Below, piece by piece: positions 26,472 through 36,332 of a stretch of 64,000 nt of DNA. The stretch comes from Janthinobacterium sp. FW305-129 (GTDB lineage: Bacteria; Pseudomonadota; Gammaproteobacteria; Burkholderiales; Burkholderiaceae_D): the NCBI RefSeq assembly GCF_020858115.1, contig NZ_JACYMM010000004.1, positions 186,001 through 250,000 of the forward strand. Direction: 5' to 3'. The notes under the pieces are model-generated. The model did no database searches. It saw only the letters and a program-made list of their open reading frames with translations, and was not told the origin of the DNA. Position 1 is the first letter of the stretch. Each line of letters opens with the position of its first letter. The translations under genes were made by a program, and so were the position numbers.

Positions 26472-26956
26472 CCGTATTGACCGAAATCAAACCCAAGCAC
26501 TGGTATTTCGAAGACTTTACGCAGGGACTGGAAATCGACCTGGGCCAGCGCCACGTGACGGAGCGGGAAATCATCGCCTTCGCCACGGATTTCGACCCGC
26601 AGCCATTCCACGTCGACCATGCGGCGGCCGAAAAGACCATCTTCAAGGGTGTCATCGCCAGCGGCTGGCACACCTGCGGCATGATGATGCGCCTGGTGGT
26701 GGACAACCTGCTCAAGCATTCGTCCAGCATGGGCTCGCCCGGCCTGGACAGCATCCGCTGGCTCAAGCCCGTGCGCGCCGGCGACACCCTGCACCTGACC
26801 TACCAGGTCAAGGAAGTGCGGCCGTCGACGTCAAAGCCGGACCGCGGCATCGTCATTTCCGTGTGGAGCGTGCGCAACCAGCATGGCGAGGTGGTGACGA
26901 CGGTGGAGGGCATGGGCATGTTCGGCCGCCGTCCTGCAGGAGAGCACCATGCGTGA
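26468..26956 (+). CDS. MaoC-type (R)-enoyl-CoA hydratase
   Basis: 162 residues, ATGA overlap with the ACAD gene. Hot-dog fold of the MaoC family. The hydratase signature is recognisable as ATDFDPQPFHVD, with the catalytic Asp and His, followed by the GWHTCGMMMRL helix. It would hydrate the enoyl-CoA made by the upstream dehydrogenases. The next MaoC gene overlaps its end by eight bases, indicating translational coupling and probably a heterodimer. Confidence 0.9.
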   Translation: MTVLTEIKPKHWYFEDFTQGLEIDLGQRHVTEREIIAFATDFDPQPFHVDHAAAEKTIFKGVIASGWHTCGMMMRLVVDNLLKHSSSMGSPGLDSIRWLKPVRAGDTLHLTYQVKEVRPSTSKPDRGIVISVWSVRNQHGEVVTTVEGMGMFGRRPAGEHHA

Positions 26957-27404
26957 CATTGCTGGCATCGCCGGTTTCCAGGCCCTGGCGGGGCAGCACG
27001 TGGCCGTGTCCGACTGGCTGACCATCACCCAGCAGCGCATCGACACCTTTGCCGATGCCACGGACGACCACCAGTGGATTCACGTGGACGCGGAGCGCTG
27101 CGCGCGCGAGTCGCCGTACGGCGGCACCGTGGCGCACGGTTTCCTGACCTTGTCCTTGCTGCCCGCCATGCTTGCGGGTGCGCTGCACATGGCCGGCATC
27201 CGCATGGCCATCAACTATGGCCTCAATAAAGTGCGCTTTCCCGCCCCCGTGCCCGTCGGCAGCCGCCTGCGCGCGCGGCTCGACATCCTCTCCGTCGAGG
27301 ACGTGCCGGAAGGGGCGCAAGTGAACTGGGCCGTGACCATGGAGAGGGAAGGCGACACGAAACCCGTGTGCGTGGCGGAGTTCTTGATGCGTTGCTATCC
27401 CTAG
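26949..27404 (+). CDS. MaoC-type dehydratase (NodN-like)
   Basis: 151 residues. Catalytic pattern DATDDHQWIHVDAERC followed by TVAHGFLTLSLLP, the form found in NodN-like MaoC proteins. GGAGAGCACC lies directly before the ATG, inside the preceding gene. Last gene of the four-gene acyl-CoA operon; it converges on the GGDEF gene with only ten bases between stops, so no room is left for an obvious terminator. Confidence 0.9.
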   Translation: MRDIAGIAGFQALAGQHVAVSDWLTITQQRIDTFADATDDHQWIHVDAERCARESPYGGTVAHGFLTLSLLPAMLAGALHMAGIRMAINYGLNKVRFPAPVPVGSRLRARLDILSVEDVPEGAQVNWAVTMEREGDTKPVCVAEFLMRCYP

Positions 27405-27414
27405 TTAGCCGGCT

Positions 27415-28341
27415 TCACTCTTCGCCCTCCGACGCGCAATACCTGTCCCGCCCCGTTTGCTTGGCGCGGTACAGCAGGGCGTCGGCGGCGCGGATCAGGG
27501 CGCTGGGGTCCATGCCTTCCGTGGGCATGACGCTGGCCATGCCCAGGCTGACGGTGACGTGGGGGCCGGCGCTCGATCTGGCGTGGGGAATTTGCAGCGC
27601 GCGCACTTCGTCGAGGATGCGCTGGGCCACCACTTCGGCGCCGTCGCGCGTTTCCTGCGGCAGCAGGATGATGAATTCCTCGCCGCCGTAGCGCGCCAGC
27701 AGGTCGGGCGGGCGCACGGCGCAGCGGCGCAGGGCGGCGCTCACCTGCTGCAGGCACAGGTCGCCCGCCTGGTGGCCATACGTGTCGTTGTAATCCTTGA
27801 AATGGTCGATATCGGCCATGATGAGGGCCATCGGCACGCCGTCGCGCGCGCAGCGCCGCCATTCGCTGTCCATGGCCTCGTTGAAGCTGCGCCGGTTGGC
27901 CACGCCCGTCAGCGAGTCCGTCAGCGACAGTTCGCGCATGGCATCGGCCTGCCGCTTGATGGTCAGCTGGCTGCGCACGCGGGCGCGCACGACGGCCGCG
28001 TTGAACGGCTTCGTGATGAAATCGACGGCGCCCGCTTCCAGCGCCCGCGTCTCGTCTTCTGGCTGGTTCAGGGCCGTGACGAAAATGACGGGAATGGCGC
28101 TGAGGATGGCCGATGCGCGCAGCGCGCTGCACACGGCATAGCCATCCATGCCGGGCATGACGGCGTCGAGCAGGATCAAATCCGGCAGCTGATTATGCGC
28201 AATTTCCAGCGCCTTTTCTCCGCTCAGGGCGAACAGCACGTCGTGTTCCTCGCGCAGCAGCTGGTGCAGGATCTGGATGTTTTCCATGGCGTCATCGACG
28301 ATGAGGATGCGCCCGTTCATGGCAAGGTTAGTCCAGCTCAC
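27415..28341 (-). CDS. Response regulator diguanylate cyclase (REC-GGDEF)
   Basis: 308 residues from a GTG at 28341, whose GTGA overlaps the kinase stop; GAGG precedes it. The receiver domain (about 9-125) has the acidic pair in ILIVDDA and the phosphoacceptor in LILLDAVMPGMDG. The GGDEF domain (about 145-300) has an intact catalytic GGEEF and an upstream RPPD inhibitory site five residues before it, so it should make cyclic di-GMP with product feedback. Translational coupling to the hybrid kinase indicates the kinase is its phosphodonor. Confidence 0.94.
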   Translation of the reverse strand: MSWTNLAMNGRILIVDDAMENIQILHQLLREEHDVLFALSGEKALEIAHNQLPDLILLDAVMPGMDGYAVCSALRASAILSAIPVIFVTALNQPEDETRALEAGAVDFITKPFNAAVVRARVRSQLTIKRQADAMRELSLTDSLTGVANRRSFNEAMDSEWRRCARDGVPMALIMADIDHFKDYNDTYGHQAGDLCLQQVSAALRRCAVRPPDLLARYGGEEFIILLPQETRDGAEVVAQRILDEVRALQIPHARSSAGPHVTVSLGMASVMPTEGMDPSALIRAADALLYRAKQTGRDRYCASEGEE

Positions 28342-31300
28342 TTGTTTTCCTCTCGTTTCAGCTGATCGAGCACGAGTTTTTCCGCCTCGGCAAAATTCAG
28401 CGTTTCAATCGCATGTGCCATCGCCAGCGCCGCTTCCCGGTCTGACTGTTGCAGGGCGGGGTGCAGGGCGTGGAATTGCGCCAGCGCTTTCAGGTTGTTG
28501 TTGCGGATCAAGACGAGCAGCTCGGCCAGGCCGGCGTGCAGGTCGACCGGTGCGCTGCCGGCCGCGTCTGCCGCCGGCTGGCTGCGCCGCAGGGGCGAAG
28601 GCAGGGTGCGCGCCGCCACGATGACTTCCGCCATTGCCAGTTCCAGCTGTCCCAGCAAGGCGGCCGTGGCGTGCGCCTGTCCCGTTTTCAGCGCTTTTTC
28701 CGCCGCGCCGGCCAGGCTGGCGACGTGGGAGGCGCCCAGGTTGGCCGCCACGCCGCACACGCGGTGCAGCAACTGCGCCGCCTGCGGCGCCTGGCCGGCG
28801 TCCAGCAGGCGCCGTGTTTCCTCGACGGCGTCGCCTTGCGAATTCTCAAAGCGCTTGAGCAGCGCCAGGAAGGCGCCGTAGTCGCCGCCGAAGCGGTGCA
28901 GGGCCGCTGCCAGGTCGATGCCGGGTACCGCGGCAGGCAGATCCGGCGTGTGCGGGACGGCATTGCCGGCCTGCCCGTCGCTGCTGCCGCCATCCGCGGG
29001 CGCCGGCACCAGCCGGGTCAAGGTCTCGATCATTTCGTCGACATCGATGGGCTTGGCCACGTGCGCGTTCATGCCGCTGGCGATGGCGCGCAGGCGGTCT
29101 TCGTCCATGGCATTGGCCGTCATGGCGATGATGGGCAAGTCCGGCAAGCCCAGCGCGCGGATGGCCAGGGTGGCTTCATAGCCATTCATGACGGGCATCT
29201 GCAAATCCATCAGCACCACGTCCCAGGCGTCCGGTGTGCTCGTGAGCAAATCGACGGCCAGCCGGCCGTTGGCGGCCACGGCCACGCGCGCGCCCGAGTG
29301 CAGCAAAATGTATTGGGCCACTTCCTGGTTGATTTCATTGTCTTCCACCAGCAGCACGCGCATGCCGGCCAGCAAGCCCGACAGGGGCGTGGAAACGGGC
29401 AGCACGGATGGCGCGCTGCGGCCATTGCGTCCATCCCGCACGGCGGTCACGGCCGCCAGCAGGCGCGCCGGGGTGGCCGGTTTCGAGACGATGCCGGCCA
29501 GCATCAGGCTGTCGGCCAGGCGTTCGAGGTTTTCGCTGTCCTGGTCGGCCACCAGCATGATCACGGGCGGCAGCGCCAGGAGCGCATCGGCGCGCGCCTC
29601 GGTGAGCATGGAAATGCCGTCCATGCCGGGCATGGCCGCGTCGAGCAGCACCAGGTCTGCCGGCGGCAAGCCGTCCGGGCCACCGGCCTGGCGCAGCAAG
29701 GCCAGGCCGGCCGCGCCGCTGCCGGCGCTGCGGCTGTGCCAGCCCTGCGCCGCGCACCAGCCTTCCAGCATGGCGCGCACGCTGGCGTTGTCGTCGATGA
29801 TCAGCAGCGACAGGGTTCTGGGTGCGCCCTTGGTCGGCGGCTCGGGCGGCGGCGCGACCTTGCCGAAGCGGCAGCTGAAGCGGAATTCCGAACCCTGGCC
29901 CAGAGCGCTAGTCACGCTGAGCTTGCCACCCATCAATTCCACCATGCGCCGGCAGATGGCCAGCCCCAGTCCCGTGCCGCCGTATTTGCGGCTGGTGCCG
30001 CTGTCGCCCTGGGAAAACGCGTCGAAGATGCGTTCCTGTTCGGCCGCGCCGATGCCGATGCCCGTGTCGCGCACGGAAAACTCCAGCGTGGCGCCGGCCG
30101 CATCCTCGGCCACCATGGCGATGGACAGCACCACTTCGCCCTGCTTGGTGAACTTGACGGCGTTGCCCACCAGGTTGATCAGGATCTGTTCCACGCGCAG
30201 GGCGTCGCCGATCAGTTCGTCCGGCACGCCCGGGTCGAGCACGAACACGGGTTCCACGCCGCGCGCCCAGGCGCTGCTGGCCAGCAAGACGCCTACGCTG
30301 CCCAGCATGCGTTCGAGCTGGAAGCGGCGCTGTTCCAGCACCATCTGTCCCGCCTCGATCTTGGAAAAATCGAGCACGTCATTGACGATATGGAGCAGCG
30401 ACTGCGTGGCCATCTGGATCTTGCCGACATAGCTGCGCTCGCGCCGCTCCAGCGGCGACTCTTCCAGCAGGCGCGCCAGGCCGATGATGGCGTTCATCGG
30501 CGTGCGGATTTCATGGCTCATGTTGGCGACGAATTCGCTCTTCGCCGTGCTGGCCGCCTCGGCCTTGTCGCGCGCGCGCACCATTTGCTCGTTCAGCTCG
30601 TGCAGGCGCAATTCCGTGCGTTTGAGTTCGGAAACGTCCGAGGCCAGCACGAAGAAGCCGCGCACGCCGCCGCTGTCGTCGACGTCGGGGATGTAGTTGG
30701 TCCACGTGTGGCATACCTGGCCGCCGGGATCGAGCAGGTCGCGCTCGAAGCTTTGCGGCCGGCCCGCCAGCACGCCTTCGACGTGGGGCGCATACACGTC
30801 GAACAGTTCCTGCCCCAGCAATTCGCTCATGTGGATGCCGGCCAGCTCGGCGCTGCTGCGGCCAAACCATTCGTTATAGAATTTATTTGCAAAGCGGCAA
30901 CGCAAATCGGCGCCCCAGTACGACACCATGCCGGGCAGGTTGTCGGTGACGGTGCGGATGAAGCGCTCGTTCTGCTCCAGGCGCCAGGTGGCGGCGTGCA
31001 GCACCTCGGTGGCGCGCTTGCGTTCCGTGATATCGATCGATACCCCCAGCACATGGCTGGCGCGTCCCGCATCGTCGCGCAAGACCACCTTGCGCGTGGT
31101 GAAGTGGCGCGTGGTGCCGTCGGCCGTATTGATCGCCTCCTGTTCGATTTCCACCATCTGCCCCGTGGCCAGCAGCTTGCGGTCGGCGCTGACGAAGGCT
31201 GCCGCCTGCTGCGGCGGGAAGAAATCGTGGTCGGTCTTGCCCAGCAACTGCTCGCGCGAGCGTCCCAGGGTCAGTTCCGCGTGGCGGTTGACCATTTCAA

Positions 31301-32876
31301 AGCTCAGCTTGTCGGCGCGCTTGACGAAGACCATGGCCGGGATGTTTTCGATGATGGTGCCGAACAGGTGCTTCGAACGGCGGAATTCCGCTTCGCTGCG
31401 CTTGCGATCGCTGATATCGAGCCACAGGCCCGACACGCCCAGCAACTCCTGCTCGGGACCGAAAATCGGGTGATACGAGACGATCCAGTGGCTCAGCTGC
31501 TCGCGCTGCCGGCCGCTGTGGCCCTTCAGTTCGATGTCGACGATGGGAGTGCCCGTTTCCAGCACCTGGCGCACGCAGCGTTCCACGTCCGCGCGCACGG
31601 CATCGTCGAACAGCATGGCGCCCACGGGACGGCCCAGGTGCTGCGCCACGCTGGCCCCGTTGATGGCGGCCAGGTAGTGGTTGATCATGACGATGCGCAA
31701 GTCCAGGCCCAGGAACAGCATGCCGATCGGCGCCGTCGCGTAGACGGTTTCCAGCAGGCGCGTGGATTTTTCCAGGGCCAGCGTGCGTTCGGCCACCAGG
31801 CTTTCCAGTTGCGTGCGGTGGCGCCGCAGGTCGCGTTCCAGCGCGCCCAGGGCGCTGGCCATGTCAGCCGATTCGCGGTCCGCGTGCTTGTTCGACAGCA
31901 AGGGTTTGTCCTGCGCCAGCGCCTGTATCTGCTGTGTCAGTTCCTGCAGGGTGCGGGCCAGGCGGCCGCCCACGCGCCAGGCCAGGGCGAAGCCGGCGGC
32001 CAGCAGCAGGGCCAGGATGACGGAACCCGTGACTACCGAGCGCAGCAGGGCATCGGCCACCGTGCTGGTGCGTATGGTGACGGCCACCGTCCAGGCGGCG
32101 TCCGGGGCGCGGCGAAAGCCCGTATACACGTCGATGCCTTCCAGCGTGGCATGGCGCACCACGCCTTCGCGCGCCCGGCGTATCTGTTCCAGCAGGGGCG
32201 CCGCGCTGCGCTGGCCCACATAGCGCTGCGGCGCCAGGGTGCGCGCCACGTTGATGCCGTCGGCATTGATGATGGCCGCGCCCAGGTAGGCTGGCAAGTG
32301 CAGCTCGCGCAGCAGCACGGGCAGGTAGTCGGGCGGGTATAGGGCCGTCAGAACATAGGCGGCGCCCGCCGCGTCCGGATGGCGCGGCAGCGGCAGGTTC
32401 AGGGCCAGTTGCGGCACGCTGTCGGGCGCCGTGGCCAGGCTGGTCAGGCGCGGCTTGCCGTAGTCGCGCGTGCGTTCCATGCTGGCCGCCCATTTTTGCG
32501 GCAAGGGCGGCGGCGCCTGGCTGGCGGGCAGGGTCGTATTGACCAGCTGGCGGCCCTTGGCGTCGGACACGATGAAGGCACTGACGGCCTGGCCAGGCTG
32601 CAGCAGGCTGGCGGCCAGGATCCGCAGGGCGCCGATGTCCCCGGCTTGCAGGGCGGGCGAGTCGGCCAGGATGCGCGCGGCCATCTGGGCGCCGCTCAGG
32701 TCGCGTTCGACGGCGGCGGAGACGGCGCGCGCCGCCTGTGCCGTTTCGCTGACGACGTGGTCGCGTTCGCGCGTATAGCTTTGCGCCACGAGCAAGAGAA
32801 ACACGAGCGCCGTCGGAATGACCCAGGCGAGCACCAGCCATGAAATTCTTGAGCGTATCGAAGGCAAATCTTGCAC
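28338..32876 (-). CDS. Hybrid sensor histidine kinase with PAS, two receivers and Hpt
   Basis: 1512 residues from a GTG with GGGAG nine bases upstream. TM1 is near 11-30, then a periplasmic dCache-like domain to about 270 and TM2 at about 278-300. Several PAS domains follow (about 370-770), then HisKA with His788 in [15 protein letters not shown], a HATPase domain, receiver 1 (Asp1079 in [11 protein letters not shown]), receiver 2 (Asp1224 in [11 protein letters not shown]) and a C-terminal Hpt (His1371 in [14 protein letters not shown]). The Hpt Lys that normally follows the His (HxxKG) is Cys here. It is a phosphorelay kinase of the BarA/EvgS type, feeding the downstream diguanylate cyclase. 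Its signal is unknown. Confidence 0.94.
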   Translation of the reverse strand: MQDLPSIRSRISWLVLAWVIPTALVFLLLVAQSYTRERDHVVSETAQAARAVSAAVERDLSGAQMAARILADSPALQAGDIGALRILAASLLQPGQAVSAFIVSDAKGRQLVNTTLPASQAPPPLPQKWAASMERTRDYGKPRLTSLATAPDSVPQLALNLPLPRHPDAAGAAYVLTALYPPDYLPVLLRELHLPAYLGAAIINADGINVARTLAPQRYVGQRSAAPLLEQIRRAREGVVRHATLEGIDVYTGFRRAPDAAWTVAVTIRTSTVADALLRSVVTGSVILALLLAAGFALAWRVGGRLARTLQELTQQIQALAQDKPLLSNKHADRESADMASALGALERDLRRHRTQLESLVAERTLALEKSTRLLETVYATAPIGMLFLGLDLRIVMINHYLAAINGASVAQHLGRPVGAMLFDDAVRADVERCVRQVLETGTPIVDIELKGHSGRQREQLSHWIVSYHPIFGPEQELLGVSGLWLDISDRKRSEAEFRRSKHLFGTIIENIPAMVFVKRADKLSFEMVNRHAELTLGRSREQLLGKTDHDFFPPQQAAAFVSADRKLLATGQMVEIEQEAINTADGTTRHFTTRKVVLRDDAGRASHVLGVSIDITERKRATEVLHAATWRLEQNERFIRTVTDNLPGMVSYWGADLRCRFANKFYNEWFGRSSAELAGIHMSELLGQELFDVYAPHVEGVLAGRPQSFERDLLDPGGQVCHTWTNYIPDVDDSGGVRGFFVLASDVSELKRTELRLHELNEQMVRARDKAEAASTAKSEFVANMSHEIRTPMNAIIGLARLLEESPLERRERSYVGKIQMATQSLLHIVNDVLDFSKIEAGQMVLEQRRFQLERMLGSVGVLLASSAWARGVEPVFVLDPGVPDELIGDALRVEQILINLVGNAVKFTKQGEVVLSIAMVAEDAAGATLEFSVRDTGIGIGAAEQERIFDAFSQGDSGTSRKYGGTGLGLAICRRMVELMGGKLSVTSALGQGSEFRFSCRFGKVAPPPEPPTKGAPRTLSLLIIDDNASVRAMLEGWCAAQGWHSRSAGSGAAGLALLRQAGGPDGLPPADLVLLDAAMPGMDGISMLTEARADALLALPPVIMLVADQDSENLERLADSLMLAGIVSKPATPARLLAAVTAVRDGRNGRSAPSVLPVSTPLSGLLAGMRVLLVEDNEINQEVAQYILLHSGARVAVAANGRLAVDLLTSTPDAWDVVLMDLQMPVMNGYEATLAIRALGLPDLPIIAMTANAMDEDRLRAIASGMNAHVAKPIDVDEMIETLTRLVPAPADGGSSDGQAGNAVPHTPDLPAAVPGIDLAAALHRFGGDYGAFLALLKRFENSQGDAVEETRRLLDAGQAPQAAQLLHRVCGVAANLGASHVASLAGAAEKALKTGQAHATAALLGQLELAMAEVIVAARTLPSPLRRSQPAADAAGSAPVDLHAGLAELLVLIRNNNLKALAQFHALHPALQQSDREAALAMAHAIETLNFAEAEKLVLDQLKREENK

Positions 32877-33032
32877 CCGGAAAGCTCCCAGAATGGATGA
32901 GTCGACAGGCAGGCTTGCGCTGGCGCTGGCTGACCTTGAATGAAAAGATGCTAGACGAAATTGATTGTTCTGACAAGCCTAGTTTCCGGAATGGAAAAAA
33001 GGTTGCGCAAGGCATACAGAGGAGGGGGATGC

Positions 33033-33057
33033 CCCTCCCGCCGTGGCGGCGGGAGGG
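33033..33057 (-). terminator. GC-rich hairpin after the OB-fold gene
   Basis: Ten-base arms CCCTCCCGCC / GGCGGGAGGG with a five-base loop, located 10 bases beyond the stop of the minus-strand YgiW-like gene. No T-run follows on either strand, so termination or mRNA stabilisation would not be of the classical intrinsic kind. Confidence 0.4.
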
Positions 33058-33066
33058 CAAGGCAGC

Positions 33067-33432
33067 TTACGGCACTACGGTCAGCACGTCGACATCGATT
33101 TCCGGGCTTTCCAAGAAATCCTTTTCCACTTCGCCGCGGATTTCCACCAGTGTTTTGGCGTCGATCTTGCGGTTCATGAAGACCTTGTCGTCGATGTCCA
33201 CGCGGATTTCCGCCGTGCCGTCGGAGAAGGTGTATTTTTCCTTGCCCACCTTGCGCAGCAAATGGCCGCGCAGCACGACGGCCTGGTCGTCGACGGGATT
33301 TTTCAGGATGGCGGCCACATTGCCGGGTGCGCTGGGGCCGGCCGTCGGACCCACGTATTGGGCGTGCGCGCCACCGGCCAGCAAGGCGCAGGCGGCGGCC
33401 AGGGAGACGATGAATTTACGGTGCAATGGCAT
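33067..33432 (-). CDS. YgiW/YdeI-family periplasmic OB-fold protein
   Basis: 121 residues with a signal peptide ending in AHA. The mature part matches the BOF (bacterial OB-fold) family: VAAILKNPVDDQAVVLRGHL, then YTFSDGTAEIRVDIDD and a final PEIDVDVLTV strand. Relatives (YgiW, YdeI, VisP) are small stress-tolerance proteins of the periplasm that bind small ligands. It lies between the kinase and the pilus operon and is transcribed with neither clearly; 27 bases separate it from the pseudopilin gene upstream. Confidence 0.88.
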   Translation of the reverse strand: MPLHRKFIVSLAAACALLAGGAHAQYVGPTAGPSAPGNVAAILKNPVDDQAVVLRGHLLRKVGKEKYTFSDGTAEIRVDIDDKVFMNRKIDAKTLVEIRGEVEKDFLESPEIDVDVLTVVP

Positions 33433-33459
33433 GGTATTCCTTCGATAGTAACTTGCGGC

Positions 33460-34032
33460 TCAGAAAAACACGGCGGTGCGGGGAATGATAGCACCGGTAT
33501 TGCCGTAGGGTACGTTCGCCCGGACGCTGCCCGTGCTGGCCACTCCATCGTCGAGTTTGCTGTCGATCTGCTCCGCGTAGCTCTCGGGCAGGTTGTCGAA
33601 ACGGATGCCGTTGCCGGCGCGGCCGCCCACTTCATCGTTGTACAGGTAGACGGCGCCGCCCTGGGCGCTGGTCATGAATTGCGAAGTGCCGTTGTAGGAG
33701 CCCGTGATGAAGCCGCCCAGCGCCAGGTGCTGCGGCGCCAGCGTGAATTCGCGCGGCTGGCCGTCGCCGATCTGGCCGTCGCCATTGCCGTTGCCGGCCG
33801 AATTGGGCACGTGGGTGGTGCCCTGGATATCGTCGCCGGGCAGGGCGCGGAACTTGTCCTGGTAGGCGTTGACGGCGGCCGTCAGCGCATTCGACTGCTG
33901 GATGATGTTTTTCACCTTGGCGCTGTCGATCAAGCCTTGCCCCTTGAGCACGCCGCCGAGCAGCAAGCCGATGATGACCAGGACGATGGCGATTTCTACG
34001 AGCGTAAAGCCGTGCTGGCGGCGTGGGGGCAT
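33460..34032 (-). CDS. Prepilin-like protein, last gene of the second pilus locus
   Basis: 190 residues from MPPRRQHGFTLVEI, with AAGGAATTCCCC before the ATG; upstream in-frame codons lie in a non-coding leader. Short basic leader, then G-F-T-L-V-E (prepilin peptidase site, Glu at +5) and a hydrophobic helix IAIVLVIIGLLLGGVLKG. The C-terminal head contains FRALPGDD and NGNGDGQIGDG, a possible calcium-binding loop. It is separated by about 90 bases from the preceding gene and may have its own promoter. Probably a major or minor pseudopilin of the second system. Confidence 0.85.
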   Translation of the reverse strand: MPPRRQHGFTLVEIAIVLVIIGLLLGGVLKGQGLIDSAKVKNIIQQSNALTAAVNAYQDKFRALPGDDIQGTTHVPNSAGNGNGDGQIGDGQPREFTLAPQHLALGGFITGSYNGTSQFMTSAQGGAVYLYNDEVGGRAGNGIRFDNLPESYAEQIDSKLDDGVASTGSVRANVPYGNTGAIIPRTAVFF

Positions 34033-34120
34033 GGGGAATTCCTTGGGAAAAAGTGCAGGGGTCTGGGATGGCAGTTTACTGCAAATGTTGTCGGGCGGGC
34101 ATGGCATTTCGGATGGCGGC

Positions 34121-34843
34121 TCATGGCGCCGCCTTTGCTTTCTTTTGGGCAAGTTCGTCGAGCCGGCGCGCGAGGAAAGCCAGCTCGTGCGGGTCGCTGA
34201 TCTGTCCGCTGGCGATCAGGCCGCCGGTCACCAGGCGGGCGCTGTCGAGCTGGTCCATGTCTTCCAGGATGAACGCTTCCATCTCGCGCACCCAGGCTGG
34301 CACGTGCGGCCCCGTCGCCAGCCGGCGCAGCTGCCGTGCATAGGCGAGCGCCAGCGGCAGGTCGTGCAGCTGGTGTTTTGCCACCAGCACGGCCTGCGCC
34401 ATGGCGGGCCAGCGGCGCTGCGGGTCGGCGGCGAAGCTGGCGGCGACAAAATCGAGCATGCGGCGCGCGCGTTGCGGATCGGCCACGCCCGCGTACACCT
34501 CGCCGGCGGCCACCAGCGGGTACTGGCTGCGCGGGTCCAGCGTTTGCGCCGTCTCCAGCCAGCTAGCCAGGCGCTCATAGTCGAGCTCGCGCCACGGCAG
34601 GCTGACGCCGGGCTGGTCTTCGAACGCTTGCAGGTACAGCAGCATGGCCTTGGCCATGGCCAGCGGCTCGCCCAGGCTGGCCAGGCGCGCCACGGCTGCC
34701 GGCGGCGCGGCTGGCAGGGGCTGCGCCTGCGCCGGGGCGTGCTGCTGCGCCAGGCGCCAGCCCAGCTGCAGCAGCAGGCAGGCCGCCAGCAGCCAGCACA
34801 GGGGGCGCGGCACGCTGGTCCACGGACGCTGGGCGGCCGCCAT
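34121..34843 (-). CDS. Membrane-anchored TPR-like protein next to the ABC permease
   Basis: 240 residues, ATG overlapping the permease stop (TGATG). One N-terminal membrane segment (about 13-32), then an all-helical periplasmic region with tetratricopeptide-like pairs (LASWLETAQTLDPRSQYPLVAAGEVY, MLDFVAASFAADP). No family name can be given from sequence alone. Position and coupling suggest a third component of the ABC system, comparable in place with PilG of the Myxococcus PilGHI set, although I see no sequence evidence of homology. Confidence 0.75.
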   Translation of the reverse strand: MAAAQRPWTSVPRPLCWLLAACLLLQLGWRLAQQHAPAQAQPLPAAPPAAVARLASLGEPLAMAKAMLLYLQAFEDQPGVSLPWRELDYERLASWLETAQTLDPRSQYPLVAAGEVYAGVADPQRARRMLDFVAASFAADPQRRWPAMAQAVLVAKHQLHDLPLALAYARQLRRLATGPHVPAWVREMEAFILEDMDQLDSARLVTGGLIASGQISDPHELAFLARRLDELAQKKAKAAP

Positions 34844-35616
34844 CAGATGTTCCTGCGGTAAAAGTCGCACAGCGCGCAGCTGGCCAGCAAGCCGACATAG
34901 ATGGCCGTTTGCGCCGCCACGCCGGCCAGGGCTTGCCAGTCGCCGGTGCCGTACAGCAGCCACTCCGTGCGCGCAAAGGCGTCGAGGCGGGGCAAGAGCA
35001 GGGCCAGCACGTCGATGGCGCCTGCCGTGGCCCGTTGCACCAGGGAATCGCCCGCCTGCGGGCCGTGCGCGAGTAACTGCAGGCTGCCCAGCATGCGCGC
35101 CAGCACATAGAAACCGCCAGTCGCGGCCAGCGCGGGCAAGGCCTGCTGCAGGCTGGCCGCGCACAGCAGGCTGAAGGCGGCGACGATCCACAATTCTCCC
35201 AGCAGCGACAGCGCCCACAGCGCGCTGTGGGCGGGCGCGGCGAACAGCGCCATCAGCAGGCCGAACAGCATGGCGGGCACGGCCGCCAGCGCTGCATAGC
35301 CCAGCAGTTTGCCCAGCAGGTAGGCGGCGCGCGGCATGGGCAAGGCCAGCAGCAATTCCAGGCCCCGGTCGGCCGCCTCGCGCGCCATGCTGGTGATGAT
35401 AAAAGTGGCCAGCAGGAAGACGCCGGCCAGGCGCAAGGCGGCCGCCAGCAGCGCCGCCTGCACGGCGCCGCTTTCCGTCAGCGCCAGTTGCTGCAGGAAG
35501 CCGGCCAGGCCGGCGCCGGCGCAGGCGGCCAGCACGAACAGCCACGGCAGGCGGCTGCGCAGCGCTTCGAGCAGCGTGTAGCGGGCGATGGTGAGGGCGG
35601 GACGGAACATGGCCAT
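34843..35616 (-). CDS. ABC-2-type transporter permease within a pilus operon
   Basis: 257 residues from MAMFRPALTIARYTLLEALRSR, start overlapping the preceding stop by one base (TGATG). Six hydrophobic segments; the cytoplasmic amphipathic N-terminus and the REAADRGLELLLALPMPRAAYLLGKLLGY segment are typical of ABC-2/NosY-like permeases. Its ATPase partner is most likely the ABC gene at 47514-48242, the first gene of the same operon, about 12 kb upstream. The role may be export or extraction of a pilus-related substrate. Confidence 0.85.
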   Translation of the reverse strand: MAMFRPALTIARYTLLEALRSRLPWLFVLAACAGAGLAGFLQQLALTESGAVQAALLAAALRLAGVFLLATFIITSMAREAADRGLELLLALPMPRAAYLLGKLLGYAALAAVPAMLFGLLMALFAAPAHSALWALSLLGELWIVAAFSLLCAASLQQALPALAATGGFYVLARMLGSLQLLAHGPQAGDSLVQRATAGAIDVLALLLPRLDAFARTEWLLYGTGDWQALAGVAAQTAIYVGLLASCALCDFYRRNI

Positions 35617-36332
35617 CAGCGGGGCAGCCTTTGCGCCGCCACCATGCGGTTGAACAGGATGTTCGGCGACAGCCAGGCGACGATGTCGTCGTACTCGCCG
35701 CCGGGCTGCTGCGGGCCGCTGGCGGCGCGGCTGATGAAGGTGGTGGCGTTCGATGCATTGTTGCGCTCGTCGACATTGTTGCTGAAAGGCACAGCCTGGC
35801 GCTGGCCCTGCACGCTGGTGGCGCCAAAGCCGTTCTTGCCGTGCGACATGATCATCGCGGGGATGTCCTGCAACGCCGTTGCCTGCAGCAGCGTGCCGCC
35901 ATTGCGCGTGACGATGCTGATGTCGCGCGGCGTGGACAGGCTGAAAAGCTGGCCGCTGTCGCTGAAGGCCGGCGTCACGCTGTAGCGGAACAGATTGTTC
36001 CAGCTGTCGCCCTGGCGCAGCCCCAGGGTGGCCCAGGGCAGGAAACCGGCGCGCTTTTCGCCCGTGCAGCGCGTGCCGCGCCGGTCTTCCAGGCCATTGG
36101 CGGCGGAAATGGCGGGACACGGCAGGTAGCCGTAGCGCAAGGCGTAGCCCGTCAGCGCTTCCTTCGCTTCATTGAGCGCCTGTTGCGTCTCGGCCACCTT
36201 GCGCTGTTCCAGCTGCACCGTCAAGGGCGTGACCAGGCCGCCTATCATCAGGCCCACGATGACGAGCACGATGGCGATCTCGATCAGGGAAAAACCGCGC
36301 TGGCGGCGCGAAGGGTGCGGGCGGGGGCTCAT
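35616..36332 (-). CDS. Type II pseudopilin-like protein
   Basis: 238 residues with a basic leader and the cleavage/methylation signature G-F-S-L-I-E followed by IAIVLVIVGLMIGGLV. The head has GYLPCPA, a pair of Cys and GFLPWATLGLRQGDSWNNLFRYSV, a pattern shared with the next upstream gene, so the two are paralogous heads on different N-termini. Its start overlaps the preceding stop by four bases. Likely a minor pilin in the tip or initiation complex. Confidence 0.85.
   Translation of the reverse strand: MSPRPHPSRRQRGFSLIEIAIVLVIVGLMIGGLVTPLTVQLEQRKVAETQQALNEAKEALTGYALRYGYLPCPAISAANGLEDRRGTRCTGEKRAGFLPWATLGLRQGDSWNNLFRYSVTPAFSDSGQLFSLSTPRDISIVTRNGGTLLQATALQDIPAMIMSHGKNGFGATSVQGQRQAVPFSNNVDERNNASNATTFISRAASGPQQPGGEYDDIVAWLSPNILFNRMVAAQRLPR

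Noticed and set aside
28449..32342. 1297-codon frame antisense to the hybrid kinase
   Set aside because: Same GC-bias effect; low-complexity composition and full overlap with a well-supported kinase.
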